From Burkholderiaceae bacterium (GTDB lineage Bacteria > Pseudomonadota > Gammaproteobacteria > Burkholderiales > Burkholderiaceae_E): a stretch of 64,000 nt of DNA. How positions within the stretch are numbered: the stretch's first letter is position 1; each line of letters starts with the position of its first letter. A program made the translations under genes and the position numbers. Where the stretch lies: NCBI GenBank assembly GCA_016710525.1, contig JADJVQ010000045.1, positions 3,827 to 67,826 on the forward strand. Direction: 5' to 3'. Under the pieces are notes generated by a model that made no database searches, was not told the origin of the DNA, and worked only from the letters and a program-made list of their open reading frames with translations. Below, piece by piece: positions 10,490-19,331 of the stretch.

Positions 10490-10996
10490 TTACTTGAGCC
10501 GGCGCGGCTGCCACCAGTTGGGCGAGGCGGCCTCGAAATCGCCGCTCTCGAACAGCCGGTTGGCCAGCGCCAGCGATGCCTCGCCGGGCGGGCAGTCGAC
10601 CAGGTAGCTGGTGCCGGCGTCGCCGATCCGGCGCACCACCGTCAGGCCGTGGCGGGCCACCAGCGCCGCCTGCTGAGCGTCGGTGCTGTCGGCCTTGAAG
10701 CGCACGAGCACGCCGCCCGGCAAGGCGCGGGTGCCTCCGCCCTGGGCCTGGTCGCGAAAGACCGGCGACTGCCGGGCGAGGTCCGTCTTGCTCAGGGCCG
10801 ACGAACGGATCACCTGCGACTTTTCACGGGCGTCGCCCGAAAAATCGGCGACCACGCCCGGTTCGGCCCACAGCGGCCGGCGCGTCGCGCCGTCGTACCA
10901 GTACAACTGCTGGGCGGCCAGCGGGCCGCTCAGGCAGCACAGCAAGGCGGCGCACCAGGTGCGGGGTGATCGAGCCATTCGGCGTTGCGGTTCCAT
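10490..10996 (-). CDS. Secreted subtilase-propeptide-like protein, candidate trans-acting chaperone/inhibitor of the S8 protease
   Basis: 168 residues. An N-terminal signal sequence (about 1-28, CAALLCCLSGPLAAQQ) is followed by a short Trp/Tyr-containing segment and, at about 94-168, a region with the pattern of a subtilase N-terminal prodomain: PGGVLVRFKADS, a helix (TDAQQAALVARHGL), VVRRIG, TSYLVD, then ANRLFESGDFEAASPNW. In subtilases such a sequence sits at the N-terminus of the protease and ends at the cleavage site. Here it is a separate gene starting 3 bp after the protease stop, so the two are almost certainly co-translated. The nearest known parallel is Aeromonas sobria ASP and its downstream chaperone ORF2. 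The function is inferred from context and residue pattern. M7 is an alternative start. Confidence 0.65.
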   Translation of the reverse strand: MEPQRRMARSPRTWCAALLCCLSGPLAAQQLYWYDGATRRPLWAEPGVVADFSGDAREKSQVIRSSALSKTDLARQSPVFRDQAQGGGTRALPGGVLVRFKADSTDAQQAALVARHGLTVVRRIGDAGTSYLVDCPPGEASLALANRLFESGDFEAASPNWWQPRRLK

Positions 10997-10999
10997 CGT

Positions 11000-12673
11000 T
11001 CAGCGTCCCCAGAAACGCAGGCCCCAGGCCTGCCAGGTGCCCGTGTCTTCGGCCTGGGCGTCGGAAACCTGCAAGGTCCAGGTGCCCGCGGCCGGCTCGC
11101 CCAGATGGCGGACCGAGCCGAATCGCCAGTCGTCGAAGCTGCCGCAGGCGCCGTCGCAGACCCGTTCGCTGGCCAGTTCGCTGACCAGCCCATTGGGGCT
11201 GACCAGCCGCACGCGCAGATCGCCGGCATAGGCATGACTGGCGGTGAAGGCGACCTCGACGTATTCGATCCGGGTGATGGCGCAGTCGGCGCCGACGGCG
11301 ACACTGTCGCTGCGCACGGCGACGCTGCCCCCCGAGGAATCGGGCAATGCGGTGTTGGGCGTACGGCTGTAGGGGCCACAGGACTTCAGGCTGGACGCGC
11401 CGCCCACCGAGGTCCAGGTGCGCGCGGCAGTTACCGCCGCGTTGGCATCGGCCACCCCGAAGCCGTACTTGCCGTTGTGCGCCGGACCGAAGGCGCTGGT
11501 CACCCAGCCGGCGTCGGTGCTGTCGTTGCGCCGGGCGGTCTGCGCCAGGATCAGACGCACGTCGCGCCAGGTCAGCTGGGGGTTGGCGGCCAGGATCAGC
11601 GCGGCCACGCCCGACACCATCGGCGTGGCCGCCGACGAACCGTTGAAGTCGTTGCGAAAGCCGCCGAGCAGGGCCAGTGTGGTGATGCCGATGCTGTCGT
11701 TGTCGTTGGACGACGGGCCGCAGACCAGCAGGTTGGCGCCGGGCTCGGCGTACGAGGGCTTGCGGCCGCGATGATCGACGCTGCAGGCCACGATCACGCC
11801 GCGGTGATTGGTGTAACCGTCCAGGCCGGAGGTCTCGCTGATGCACGCGCCCGTGCCCGAGTCGGTGCCGTAGCAGCCGCCGTTGCCGGCCGGGAACACG
11901 TACACCGCGCCACGGCCGCCGCGCCCGCTGGCGATGCCGTTGTCGATCGTGGCCAGGTAGCTGGCGTCGGCCCGGTGCAGCACGCCGTTGTCGGGCGAGC
12001 CCCAGCTGTTGTTGTAGACGCCGTTGTCGGCCAGGCCCCGGCCCAGCGCGTCGTTCAAGTCGGCCACGAAACTGGTCGCCAGGGCGTTGTAGCCGACCAG
12101 CCCGGCACGCGGCGCGATGCCCGCGCCGCCGACGCCATTGTTGTCGCGGGCGGCGATGATGCCGGCGACGGCGGTGCCGTGGTCGTCGTCGGCCGCGCAG
12201 GGCAGCGGGTGGACGTTGCCGATCGACAGCGGCCGGTAGTTGTAGCTGGCGCCGGTCACGACGTTGGCCTGCAGGTCCTGGTGCAGCGTCTCGACCGCAT
12301 CGTCGACCACCGCCACCCGGACACCATCGCCGCGCGTCAGGTTCCAGGCCAGCGTGGCGCGCAGGTCTTCGCCAGCGGTGCCGCCTGTCTGCCCGGTGTT
12401 GTTCAGATGCCATTGGGCCGCCAGCAGGGGGTCGGCCCCGGTCAGGGCGGTGCTGCCGGTCAGGCTGTAGCGATACGTGCAGCCGTCCTGGCTGGGCAGC
12501 CCGGAGCCGGGCGCGGCAACGGTGCCGCCGTCGCCCGTGGCGCCCGAGCCGCCGCCGCCGCAGGCGACCAGCAGGCTCAGGCCGGCGAGGGCCAGGACGC
12601 CACGCCAGCTGCGCTGGAACGTGGGCGAGACAACGGGCCGGCGTCGGATCGGAGCGTAGCGATGAAGACTCAT
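11000..12673 (-). CDS. Kexin-like S8 serine protease lipoprotein with C-terminal P domain
   Basis: 557 residues. A lipoprotein signal with lipobox LLVAC (Cys38) predicts membrane anchoring. The subtilase triad is complete: Asp124 in RVAVVDDAV, His165 in DDDHGTAVAGIIAA and Ser347 in NGSSAATPMVSG, with oxyanion Asn264 in FPAGN. Residues from about 425 to the end form a proprotein-convertase P domain, ending TWTLQVSDAQAEDTGTWQAW. The catalytic domain starts at about 81 (DPLLAAQWHLNNTGQ), leaving only about 40 residues after Cys38, too few for a normal prodomain. The propeptide-like gene lies immediately downstream. The start ATG 12673 is divergent from pyruvate carboxylase. Confidence 0.93.
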   Translation of the reverse strand: MSLHRYAPIRRRPVVSPTFQRSWRGVLALAGLSLLVACGGGGSGATGDGGTVAAPGSGLPSQDGCTYRYSLTGSTALTGADPLLAAQWHLNNTGQTGGTAGEDLRATLAWNLTRGDGVRVAVVDDAVETLHQDLQANVVTGASYNYRPLSIGNVHPLPCAADDDHGTAVAGIIAARDNNGVGGAGIAPRAGLVGYNALATSFVADLNDALGRGLADNGVYNNSWGSPDNGVLHRADASYLATIDNGIASGRGGRGAVYVFPAGNGGCYGTDSGTGACISETSGLDGYTNHRGVIVACSVDHRGRKPSYAEPGANLLVCGPSSNDNDSIGITTLALLGGFRNDFNGSSAATPMVSGVAALILAANPQLTWRDVRLILAQTARRNDSTDAGWVTSAFGPAHNGKYGFGVADANAAVTAARTWTSVGGASSLKSCGPYSRTPNTALPDSSGGSVAVRSDSVAVGADCAITRIEYVEVAFTASHAYAGDLRVRLVSPNGLVSELASERVCDGACGSFDDWRFGSVRHLGEPAAGTWTLQVSDAQAEDTGTWQAWGLRFWGR

Positions 12674-12843
12674 GGTGCCGTTCAGAAGGGCGCGGATGCG
12701 CGAAGTCTACGCCCGGGCCCCATCATGTCGGAATGTGGCGGCTGTCGGGCGGAAAAATGCCTCCCCATTGTCAAGCCGGACCGCCTCCCGGCCGCAGGAT
12801 TTGCCGCTGTGCGGTCGATCCGCTACGCTGCAGCGCACCATTC

Positions 12844-12867
12844 GTCGGTTTTTCCGTCGGTTTTTCC
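12844..12867. repeat. Two tandem copies of a 12-bp unit in the pyc upstream region
   Basis: GTCGGTTTTTCC occurs twice back to back, 47 bp before the pyc start. It is T-rich compared with its surroundings. It could be part of the promoter region; no role can be assigned. Confidence 0.6.
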
Positions 12868-12914
12868 GTCAGGAAGCCGGTCGAGCCAGTACCGCCCTTT
12901 TCCGGAGTGTTCCG

Positions 12915-15900
12915 ATGCGCCGCATCCAGTCGCTGCTTATTGCCAACCGATCCGAGATCGCGATCCGCGTGATGCGGGCTGCTGCCGAACTCGGCATCCG
13001 GACCGTGGCGATCTATGCCAATGAAGACCGGTTCGCGCTGCACCGGTTCAAGGCGGACGAGAGCTACCTGGTGGGCGAGGGCCGCAAGCCGCTGCAGGCC
13101 TACCTGGACATCGACGACATCATCCGGATCGCGCGGCTCGCCAAGGTCGATGCGATCCATCCCGGCTATGGCTTCCTGTCCGAGAACCCCGACTTCGCCC
13201 GGGCCTGCGCCAAGGCCGGCATCCAGTTCATCGGCCCCAGTCCCGAGGTGATGACCACGCTGGGCAACAAGGTGGCCGCGCGCAACGCGGCGGTTGCGGC
13301 CGGCGTGCCGGTGATGCCGGCCACCGGGCCGCTGCCGCGCACGCTGCTGCAGCCCGACGCAGCGGCCGCCCAGCGGGCCGCGGCCGACGAGGCCGACATG
13401 CAGGGCTCGCTGGCCGCCGCCGCCGCGGTCGGCTATCCGCTGATGCTCAAGGCCAGCTGGGGCGGGGGCGGACGGGGCATGCGGGTGATCGAAAGCGAAG
13501 CCGACCTGGTGAGCCAGCTGCCGGTGGCCCGGCGCGAGGCCGCCGCCGCCTTCGGCAACGACGAGGTCTATCTCGAAAAGCTGGTGCGCCGGGCCCGCCA
13601 TGTCGAAGTCCAGATCCTGGGCGACACCCACGGCAACCTGGTGCACCTGTTCGAGCGCGACTGCTCGGTGCAGCGGCGCAACCAGAAAGTGGTCGAACGC
13701 GCGCCGGCGCCCTATCTGGACCAGGCCGGTCGCGACGAGCTCTGCAAGTCCGCACTCGCGCTGGGCCGCGCGGTCGGCTACACCCATGCCGGCACCGTCG
13801 AATTCCTGATGGACGCCGACACCGGCAAGTTCTATTTCATCGAGGTCAATCCGCGCATCCAGGTCGAACACACGGTCACCGAACAGGTGACCGGCATCGA
13901 CATCGTCAAGTCGCAGATCCGGGTGACCGAAGGCGCGCGAATCGGCGACGCCAACTGCCCGGTGCCCCGCCAGCAGGACATCCGGCTCAACGGCCACGCA
14001 CTGCAGTGCCGGATCACCACCGAAGACCCCGAGAACGGCTTCACCCCCGACTACGGCCGCATCACCGCCTACCGCAGCGCGGCCGGCTTCGGGCTGCGCC
14101 TGGACGGCGGCACGGCGTACTCCGGCGCGGTGATCACGCCGTATTACGACTCGCTGCTGGTCAAGGTGACCGCCTGGGCGCCGACCGCCGAAGAGGCGAT
14201 CCGGCGGATGGACCGGGGCCTGCGCGAATTCCGCATCCGCGGCGTGGCGACCAATCTGCAGTTCGTCGAGAACGTGATCAACCATCCGCAGTTCGTGGCG
14301 GGCACGGTGATCACCCGTTTCATCGACGAGACGCCCGAGCTGTTCAAGTTCGCGCGCCGGCGCGACCGTGCCACGCTGGTGCTGCGCTACCTGGGCGATG
14401 TCACCGTCAATGGCCATCCCGACATGAAGGGGCGGATCAAGCCGGATCTGAGCCACCTGCATGTCCACCAGCCGGCCTGCGACCTGCTCGCGGTGCCGCC
14501 GGCCGGCACCCGCACGCGGCTCAAGGAACTGGGCGCGCCGAAGTTCGCGCAATGGATGCTCGAGCAGCAGCGCCCGCTGCTCACCGACACGACGATGCGC
14601 GACGCCCACCAGTCGCTGCTGGCCACGCGGATGCGCACCGTCGACATGCTGCGCATCGCGCCGCACTACGCGCGGATGCTGCCGGGCCTGTTCTCGCTGG
14701 AATGCTGGGGCGGCGCCACCTTCGACGTCGCGATGCGCTTCCTGAAGGAGGACCCGTGGCAGCGCCTGGCGGTGCTGCGCGAGGCGGTGCCCAACATCGC
14801 GCTGCAGATGCTGCTGCGCGGCTCCAACGCGGTCGGTTACACCAACTATGCCGACAACGTGGTGCGCTACTTCGTGCGCCAGGCGGCCGCCGGCGGCATC
14901 GACATCTTCCGGATCTTCGATTCGCTGAACTGGGTGCGCAACATGCGCGTGGCGATCGACGCCGTGCTCGAGACCGGCGCGCTGTGCGAAGGATCGATCT
15001 GCTACACCGCCGATGTGTTCGACGACAGCCGCAAGTACGGGCTGGACTATTACGTGCGCATCGCCCGTGAACTGCGCGATGCCGGCGTGCACGTGCTGGG
15101 TCTGAAGGACATGGCCGGTCTGGCGCGCCCGCGCGCCGTGGCGCTGCTGGTCAGGACCCTGAAGGCCGAGACCGGCCTGCCGATCCACTTCCACACCCAC
15201 GACACCAGCGGCGCGGCCGCCGCGTCGGTGCTGGCCGCGATCGAGGCCGGCGCCGATGCGGTCGACGGCGCGATGGACGCGATGAGCGGCTTGACCTCGC
15301 AGCCCAACCTGTCGGCCATCGTGGCGGCGCTGTCCGGCTCCGAACGCGATCCGCGCTTCGTCGGCGGACGCGCCGGGGGCGAGCCGGCCGGCATCGACCT
15401 GGCGTCGATGCTCGAGATCTCGCACTACTGGGAAGGCGTGCGCCGGCAGTACGCCGCGTTCGAGTCCGACATCCGCAGCGGCACCGCCGACGTCTACAAC
15501 CACGAGATGCCGGGCGGCCAGTACACCAACCTGCGCGAGCAGGCCCGGGCGACCGGACTGGAGCACCGCTGGCCGGAGGTGTCGCGCGCCTATGCCCAGG
15601 TCAACCGGCTGTTCGGCGACATCGTCAAGGTCACGCCCACGTCCAAGGTGGTGGGCGACATGGCGCTGTCGATGGTGGCCAACGATCTGACCGCGCAGGA
15701 TGTCACCGATCCGGCCCGCGAGGTGGCGTTTCCGGAGTCCGTGGTGTCGCTGTTCAAGGGCGAGCTGGGATTCCCGCCGGACGGCTTTCCGGCGGCGCTG
15801 TCGCGCAAGGTGCTCAAGGGCGAGCCGCCGGCGCCCTATCGGCCGGGTGACAGCCTGCCCGACGTCGACCTCGAGGCCGCCCGCCAGGAGGCGGAAAAAG

Positions 15901-16451
15901 CCTGCGGGCACCAGATCGGCGACAACGACCTGGCCTCCTGGCTGATGTACCCGAAGGTCTACCGCGAATTCTCGGATCACCATCGCCGATTCGGCGATGT
16001 CAGCATGCTGCCGACCGCCGCGTACTTCTATGGCATGGCCGATCGCGATGAGATCGCGGTCCACATCGGGCCGGGCAAGACGCTGGTCATCCGGATGCAG
16101 GGCACCGCGCCGGCCGAGGAGGAAGGCGTCATCAAGGTGTTCTTCGAGCTGAACGGGCAGCCGCGCGCGATGCGCGTCGAGAAGGCCGGCGCGGCGCGGC
16201 GCGAACAGCGCCCCCAGGCCGATCCGACCAACGGCGCGCACGTCCCGGCGCCGATGCCCGGGATGGTGGTGACCGTGTCGGTGAAGGCGGGCCAGGCGGT
16301 GCGCGCAGGCGACCCGCTGGTGTCGCTGGAGGCGATGAAGATGGAGACCCAGATCCGGGCCGAGCGCGACGGCACGATCAAGGCGGTGCATGTGCGCACC
16401 GGCGAGACCATCGCGGCGCGCGACCTGCTGGTGGAGTTCGGCCCGGCCTGA
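12915..16451 (+). CDS. pyc: Pyruvate carboxylase, single chain
   Basis: Biotin- and ATP-dependent conversion of pyruvate to oxaloacetate, the anaplerotic entry to the TCA cycle and gluconeogenesis. 1178 residues with biotin carboxylase first (HPGYGFLSEN; glycine loop GGGGRGM; EVNPRIQVEHTVTEQ), then the carboxyltransferase barrel (LLTDTTMRDAHQSLLATRMR; FHTHDTSG), then the biotinyl domain with EAMKME, biotin Lys at about 1142. The start ATG 12915 (MRRIQSLLIANRSE) has GGAG 7 bp upstream; the longer frame from 12672 is not supported. The ATP-grasp region carries an Ala/Gln/Asp-rich insert of about 25 residues (roughly residues 138-168). The gene is divergent from the S8 protease. Confidence 0.96.
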   Translation: MRRIQSLLIANRSEIAIRVMRAAAELGIRTVAIYANEDRFALHRFKADESYLVGEGRKPLQAYLDIDDIIRIARLAKVDAIHPGYGFLSENPDFARACAKAGIQFIGPSPEVMTTLGNKVAARNAAVAAGVPVMPATGPLPRTLLQPDAAAAQRAAADEADMQGSLAAAAAVGYPLMLKASWGGGGRGMRVIESEADLVSQLPVARREAAAAFGNDEVYLEKLVRRARHVEVQILGDTHGNLVHLFERDCSVQRRNQKVVERAPAPYLDQAGRDELCKSALALGRAVGYTHAGTVEFLMDADTGKFYFIEVNPRIQVEHTVTEQVTGIDIVKSQIRVTEGARIGDANCPVPRQQDIRLNGHALQCRITTEDPENGFTPDYGRITAYRSAAGFGLRLDGGTAYSGAVITPYYDSLLVKVTAWAPTAEEAIRRMDRGLREFRIRGVATNLQFVENVINHPQFVAGTVITRFIDETPELFKFARRRDRATLVLRYLGDVTVNGHPDMKGRIKPDLSHLHVHQPACDLLAVPPAGTRTRLKELGAPKFAQWMLEQQRPLLTDTTMRDAHQSLLATRMRTVDMLRIAPHYARMLPGLFSLECWGGATFDVAMRFLKEDPWQRLAVLREAVPNIALQMLLRGSNAVGYTNYADNVVRYFVRQAAAGGIDIFRIFDSLNWVRNMRVAIDAVLETGALCEGSICYTADVFDDSRKYGLDYYVRIARELRDAGVHVLGLKDMAGLARPRAVALLVRTLKAETGLPIHFHTHDTSGAAAASVLAAIEAGADAVDGAMDAMSGLTSQPNLSAIVAALSGSERDPRFVGGRAGGEPAGIDLASMLEISHYWEGVRRQYAAFESDIRSGTADVYNHEMPGGQYTNLREQARATGLEHRWPEVSRAYAQVNRLFGDIVKVTPTSKVVGDMALSMVANDLTAQDVTDPAREVAFPESVVSLFKGELGFPPDGFPAALSRKVLKGEPPAPYRPGDSLPDVDLEAARQEAEKACGHQIGDNDLASWLMYPKVYREFSDHHRRFGDVSMLPTAAYFYGMADRDEIAVHIGPGKTLVIRMQGTAPAEEEGVIKVFFELNGQPRAMRVEKAGAARREQRPQADPTNGAHVPAPMPGMVVTVSVKAGQAVRAGDPLVSLEAMKMETQIRAERDGTIKAVHVRTGETIAARDLLVEFGPA

Positions 16452-16476
16452 TGCTGGCTGTCGGCACGCAGGCTGC

Positions 16477-16507
16477 GCCGGCAGGCCATCGGTAGGCCGC
16501 TGCCGGC
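16477..16507 (+). terminator. Hairpin downstream of pyc
   Basis: GCCGGCAG (16477-16484) and CTGCCGGC (16500-16507) are perfect 8-bp inverted arms, with GCC/GGC able to pair inside the loop. No T-run follows, so it is not a textbook intrinsic terminator; it may be an mRNA 3'-end stabiliser. Confidence 0.4.
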
Positions 16508-16590
16508 CGTCCGGCCCGTCGCCGTCGACCATGGCGGGGCCCGCTCAGCAGAATCGGCGCACTGGCTCGAATGTGCCGAGAGGTTTGTCC

Positions 16591-17184
16591 ATGAGCGTCG
16601 CCCAGATCATCATCGTCGCGGCCCTGATCGGGTTCGCGCTTTGGCTGGTGTCAGCCTACAACCGGCTGATCGCCCTGCGCGGGCATCTGCACAACGCGTT
16701 CGCGCAGATCGACGTCCAGCTGCGCCGCCGCTTCGACCTGATCCCCAACCTCGTCGAAGTTGCGCGGCGCTATATGGAACATGAACGCGGCACGCTCGAG
16801 GCGGTGATCGCTGCCCGCGATCAGACGCTGGCCTGCTCGCGTGAAGCGGCCCGCCGGCCGGGCGACCTGGGCACGATGAATGCGCTGTCCGGCGCCACCG
16901 GCGTGCTGGCCGATGCGCTGGGCCGGATGATGGCGGTGGTCGAGGCCTATCCCGAACTGAAGGCCGACGCGGGCATGACGCAGTTGTCCGAGGAACTCGC
17001 CACCACCGAGAACCGCATCGCGTTCGCCCGCCAGGCCTACAACGACTCGGTCAACGACTACAACGTGGCGATCGGCCAGTTTCCGGTCAATCTGGTGGCC
17101 GGCCTGTTCCGGCTGGTGCCCTCGCAGCCGCTGCAGTCGTGCGAATGCCTGGTGCAGCGGGGACCGGTGCGCGTGCAGTTTTGA
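16591..17184 (+). CDS. lemA: LemA family protein
   Basis: Single-pass membrane protein of unknown molecular function; family members are often paired with M48 proteases. 197 residues. One N-terminal transmembrane helix (about 5-24, IIIVAALIGFALWLVSAYN) leads into the LemA helical bundle: AFAQIDVQLRRRFDLIPNLV, then ENRIAFARQAYNDSVNDYN, both hallmark segments. The start ATG 16591 has GAGAGG 7 bp upstream. The final 40 bp overlap the protease gene in another frame, so the two are translationally coupled. Confidence 0.93.
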   Translation: MSVAQIIIVAALIGFALWLVSAYNRLIALRGHLHNAFAQIDVQLRRRFDLIPNLVEVARRYMEHERGTLEAVIAARDQTLACSREAARRPGDLGTMNALSGATGVLADALGRMMAVVEAYPELKADAGMTQLSEELATTENRIAFARQAYNDSVNDYNVAIGQFPVNLVAGLFRLVPSQPLQSCECLVQRGPVRVQF

Positions 17185-18305
17185 GGTTTGCCGCCCACGA
17201 GGCGCAGGCACGCCGGCGGTCGCGGCGGCTCACCGCCGCCTTCGCGGCGGCTCTGCTCGGGGTGGTGACAGCGGTCAATGGCGCCGCCATCCTGGTCGTG
17301 ATGCTGGTGTCGCGCGCTGCGCGCTGGGCCGATTCCTGGGATGCGCTGCTCGCGGCACTGCCGCCGTACTTCATCTTCACCAACACGGCGGTCACCCTGC
17401 TGCTGGTCCTGGGCGGCGCCTGGCTCGAAGCCGCTCGGCTGCGCGGCGGCGGCGCGGCGCTGGCCCGCGAACTCGGCGCCCGCCCGGTGAGTGCCGATCC
17501 GGCGAGCCTGCCCGAGCGCCAGTTCCGGCACATCGCCACCGAGATGGCGATCGCGGCGCGCCAGCCGATACCGCAGCTGTTCGTGCTCGACGCCGAAGAG
17601 TCGATCAACGCCTGCGCCGCGGGGCACGACGCCCGCGACGCGGCGATCGTGATGTCGGGGGGTGCGCTGGAGCGCCTGACCCGCGACGAACTGCAGGGTG
17701 TGTACGCGCACGAATACGCCCACGTGCTCAATGGCGATGTCGCGCTGAACATGCGGCTGGCGGCCTGCGTCAGCGGAGTGCTGATCGTCCACCAGTACGG
17801 CCGCTGGCTGACCGGCATCGACCATGCCGGGGGGGACGATCCGCGGGCACGTGCGATGGCGTTTCATCCGCTGCGCTGGCTGGCCGGCGGGACGGTGATG
17901 GCGGTTGGCGCGATCGGCTGGGTCGCCGCCCGGCTGCTGCAAGCCGGGGTCAGCCGCGAGCGCGAACATCTGGCCGATGCCGCGGCAGTCCGCCTGACCC
18001 GGCTGGCCGACGGGCTGGGCGCGGCGCTGCGCAAGCTGCGCTGGCAGCAGGAGCAGGCGTGCCGGGGCTCGCCGGGTTTTCCCGGGCCGCGCCGGTTCGC
18101 CCATCTCTGGTTCAGCAGCACCGGCGGCTGGCACCGATGGTTGTCGACCCATCCGCCACTGACCGAGCGGATCCGGCGGGTGCTGGGCCGGGACGCACCC
18201 CCGCTGCCCGCGCCCGCGCTGGCCGTGCGCGAGGTGGCGCCGGCGACTCCACCGGTGCGCGAGCCCGATCTCGCGCCGCTCGAGTTCACCGACGGCGCGC
18301 GCTAG
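17145..18305 (+). CDS. M48 family membrane zinc metalloprotease
   Basis: About 386 residues. Two N-terminal hydrophobic segments (AALLGVVTAVNGAAILVVML and YFIFTNTAVTLLLVLGG) anchor it, with further hydrophobic stretches after the active site. The zinc motif is HEYAH in GVYAHEYAHVLNGD, and SREREHLADAAAVRL supplies the third ligand Glu. PLTERIRRVLG matches the C-terminal part of HtpX/M48 proteins. The start is uncertain: GTG 17139 and ATG 17145 lie inside lemA, while TTG 17181 overlaps the lemA stop. It probably degrades membrane or periplasmic proteins with LemA as partner (inference from the recurrent pairing). Confidence 0.88.
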   Translation: MPGAAGTGARAVLRFAAHEAQARRRSRRLTAAFAAALLGVVTAVNGAAILVVMLVSRAARWADSWDALLAALPPYFIFTNTAVTLLLVLGGAWLEAARLRGGGAALARELGARPVSADPASLPERQFRHIATEMAIAARQPIPQLFVLDAEESINACAAGHDARDAAIVMSGGALERLTRDELQGVYAHEYAHVLNGDVALNMRLAACVSGVLIVHQYGRWLTGIDHAGGDDPRARAMAFHPLRWLAGGTVMAVGAIGWVAARLLQAGVSREREHLADAAAVRLTRLADGLGAALRKLRWQQEQACRGSPGFPGPRRFAHLWFSSTGGWHRWLSTHPPLTERIRRVLGRDAPPLPAPALAVREVAPATPPVREPDLAPLEFTDGAR

Positions 18306-18403
18306 CGACGACGCGTTCATAGTCGACCCGCGATACAGGCGTCGCGCGATAATCGGCGCTTCGGGCCACCTTGCCCGCCTTGCGTAGCCATCGGGCCACC
18401 AAC

Positions 18404-19330
18404 ATGACCACCGCCTATCCCCGTGACCTCGTCGGCTACGGCCGCAATCCCCCGCAGGCCAACTGGCCGGGCCGCGCCCGTGTCGCTGTTCAGTTCGTTC
18501 TCAACTACGAAGAGGGCGGCGAGAACTGCGTGCTGCACGGCGACCCCGGCTCCGAACAGTTCCTGTCGGAAATCATCGGCGCGGCCGCCTACCCCGATCG
18601 CCACATGAGCATGGAGTCGATCTACGAATACGGCTCGCGCGCCGGTGTCTGGCGCATCCTGCGCGAGTTCGAGCGCCGCGGGCTGCCGCTGACGGTTTTC
18701 GGCGTGTCGATGGCCTTGCAACGCCATCCGGAACTGACCCGCGCCCTGGTCGAACTCGGCCATGAAATCGCCTGCCACGGCTGGCGCTGGATCCATTACC
18801 AGGGGGTGGACGAAGCCACCGAACGCGAGCACATGCGCGAGGCGGTGCGCATCATGCGCGAGCTGACCGGCCAGGCGCCCACGGGCTGGTACACCGGACG
18901 CGACAGCCCGAATACCCGGCGCCTGGTGGTGGAGCACGGCGGCTTTCGGTATGACTCCGATTATTACGGCGACGACTTGCCATTCTGGACCGAGGTGGCG
19001 GCGGGCGAGCGCGGCGTGGTGCCTCATCTGGTGGTGCCCTATACGCTGGACGCCAACGACATGCGATTCGCGTCGCCGCAGGGATTTAATACAGCGCAGC
19101 ATTTTTTCGAGTATCTGCGCGACAGCTTCGATGTGCTGTATGCCGAAGGCGACGAGTGTCCCAGGATGATGTCGGTCGGCATGCACTGCCGGCTGCTCGG
19201 CCGCCCGGGCCGGTTCCTGGCGCTGCAGAAGTTTCTCGATCACATCGAGCGGCACGACCGGGTCTGGGTGACCCGGCGCATCGACATCGCCGAGCATTGG
19301 ATCGCGAATCATCCCCATCGGCCGCGCTGA
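18404..19330 (+). CDS. puuE: Polysaccharide-deacetylase-like allantoinase PuuE
   Basis: 308 residues of the NodB-fold family in the subgroup annotated as cofactor-independent allantoinase (PuuE). Visible landmarks are YPRDLVGYGRNPPQANWPG, NYEEGGENCVLHGD, SMESIYEYGSRAGVWR, HEIACHGWRWIHYQ, GWYTGRDSPNTRRLV and YTLDANDMRF, all typical of this subgroup rather than chitin deacetylases. It would open the allantoin ring in purine catabolism, but no other purine-degradation gene is in view, so the substrate is assigned by family only. The start ATG 18404 (MTTAYPRD) fits; alkA starts 1 bp after its stop. Confidence 0.88.
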   Translation: MTTAYPRDLVGYGRNPPQANWPGRARVAVQFVLNYEEGGENCVLHGDPGSEQFLSEIIGAAAYPDRHMSMESIYEYGSRAGVWRILREFERRGLPLTVFGVSMALQRHPELTRALVELGHEIACHGWRWIHYQGVDEATEREHMREAVRIMRELTGQAPTGWYTGRDSPNTRRLVVEHGGFRYDSDYYGDDLPFWTEVAAGERGVVPHLVVPYTLDANDMRFASPQGFNTAQHFFEYLRDSFDVLYAEGDECPRMMSVGMHCRLLGRPGRFLALQKFLDHIERHDRVWVTRRIDIAEHWIANHPHRPR

Positions 19331-19331
19331 G

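Noticed and set aside
12771..16532. A 1253-codon open frame antisense to pyruvate carboxylase
   Set aside because: It exactly shadows pyc; its His/Asp/Arg-rich composition and lack of motifs are what the complementary frame of a GC-rich gene produces.
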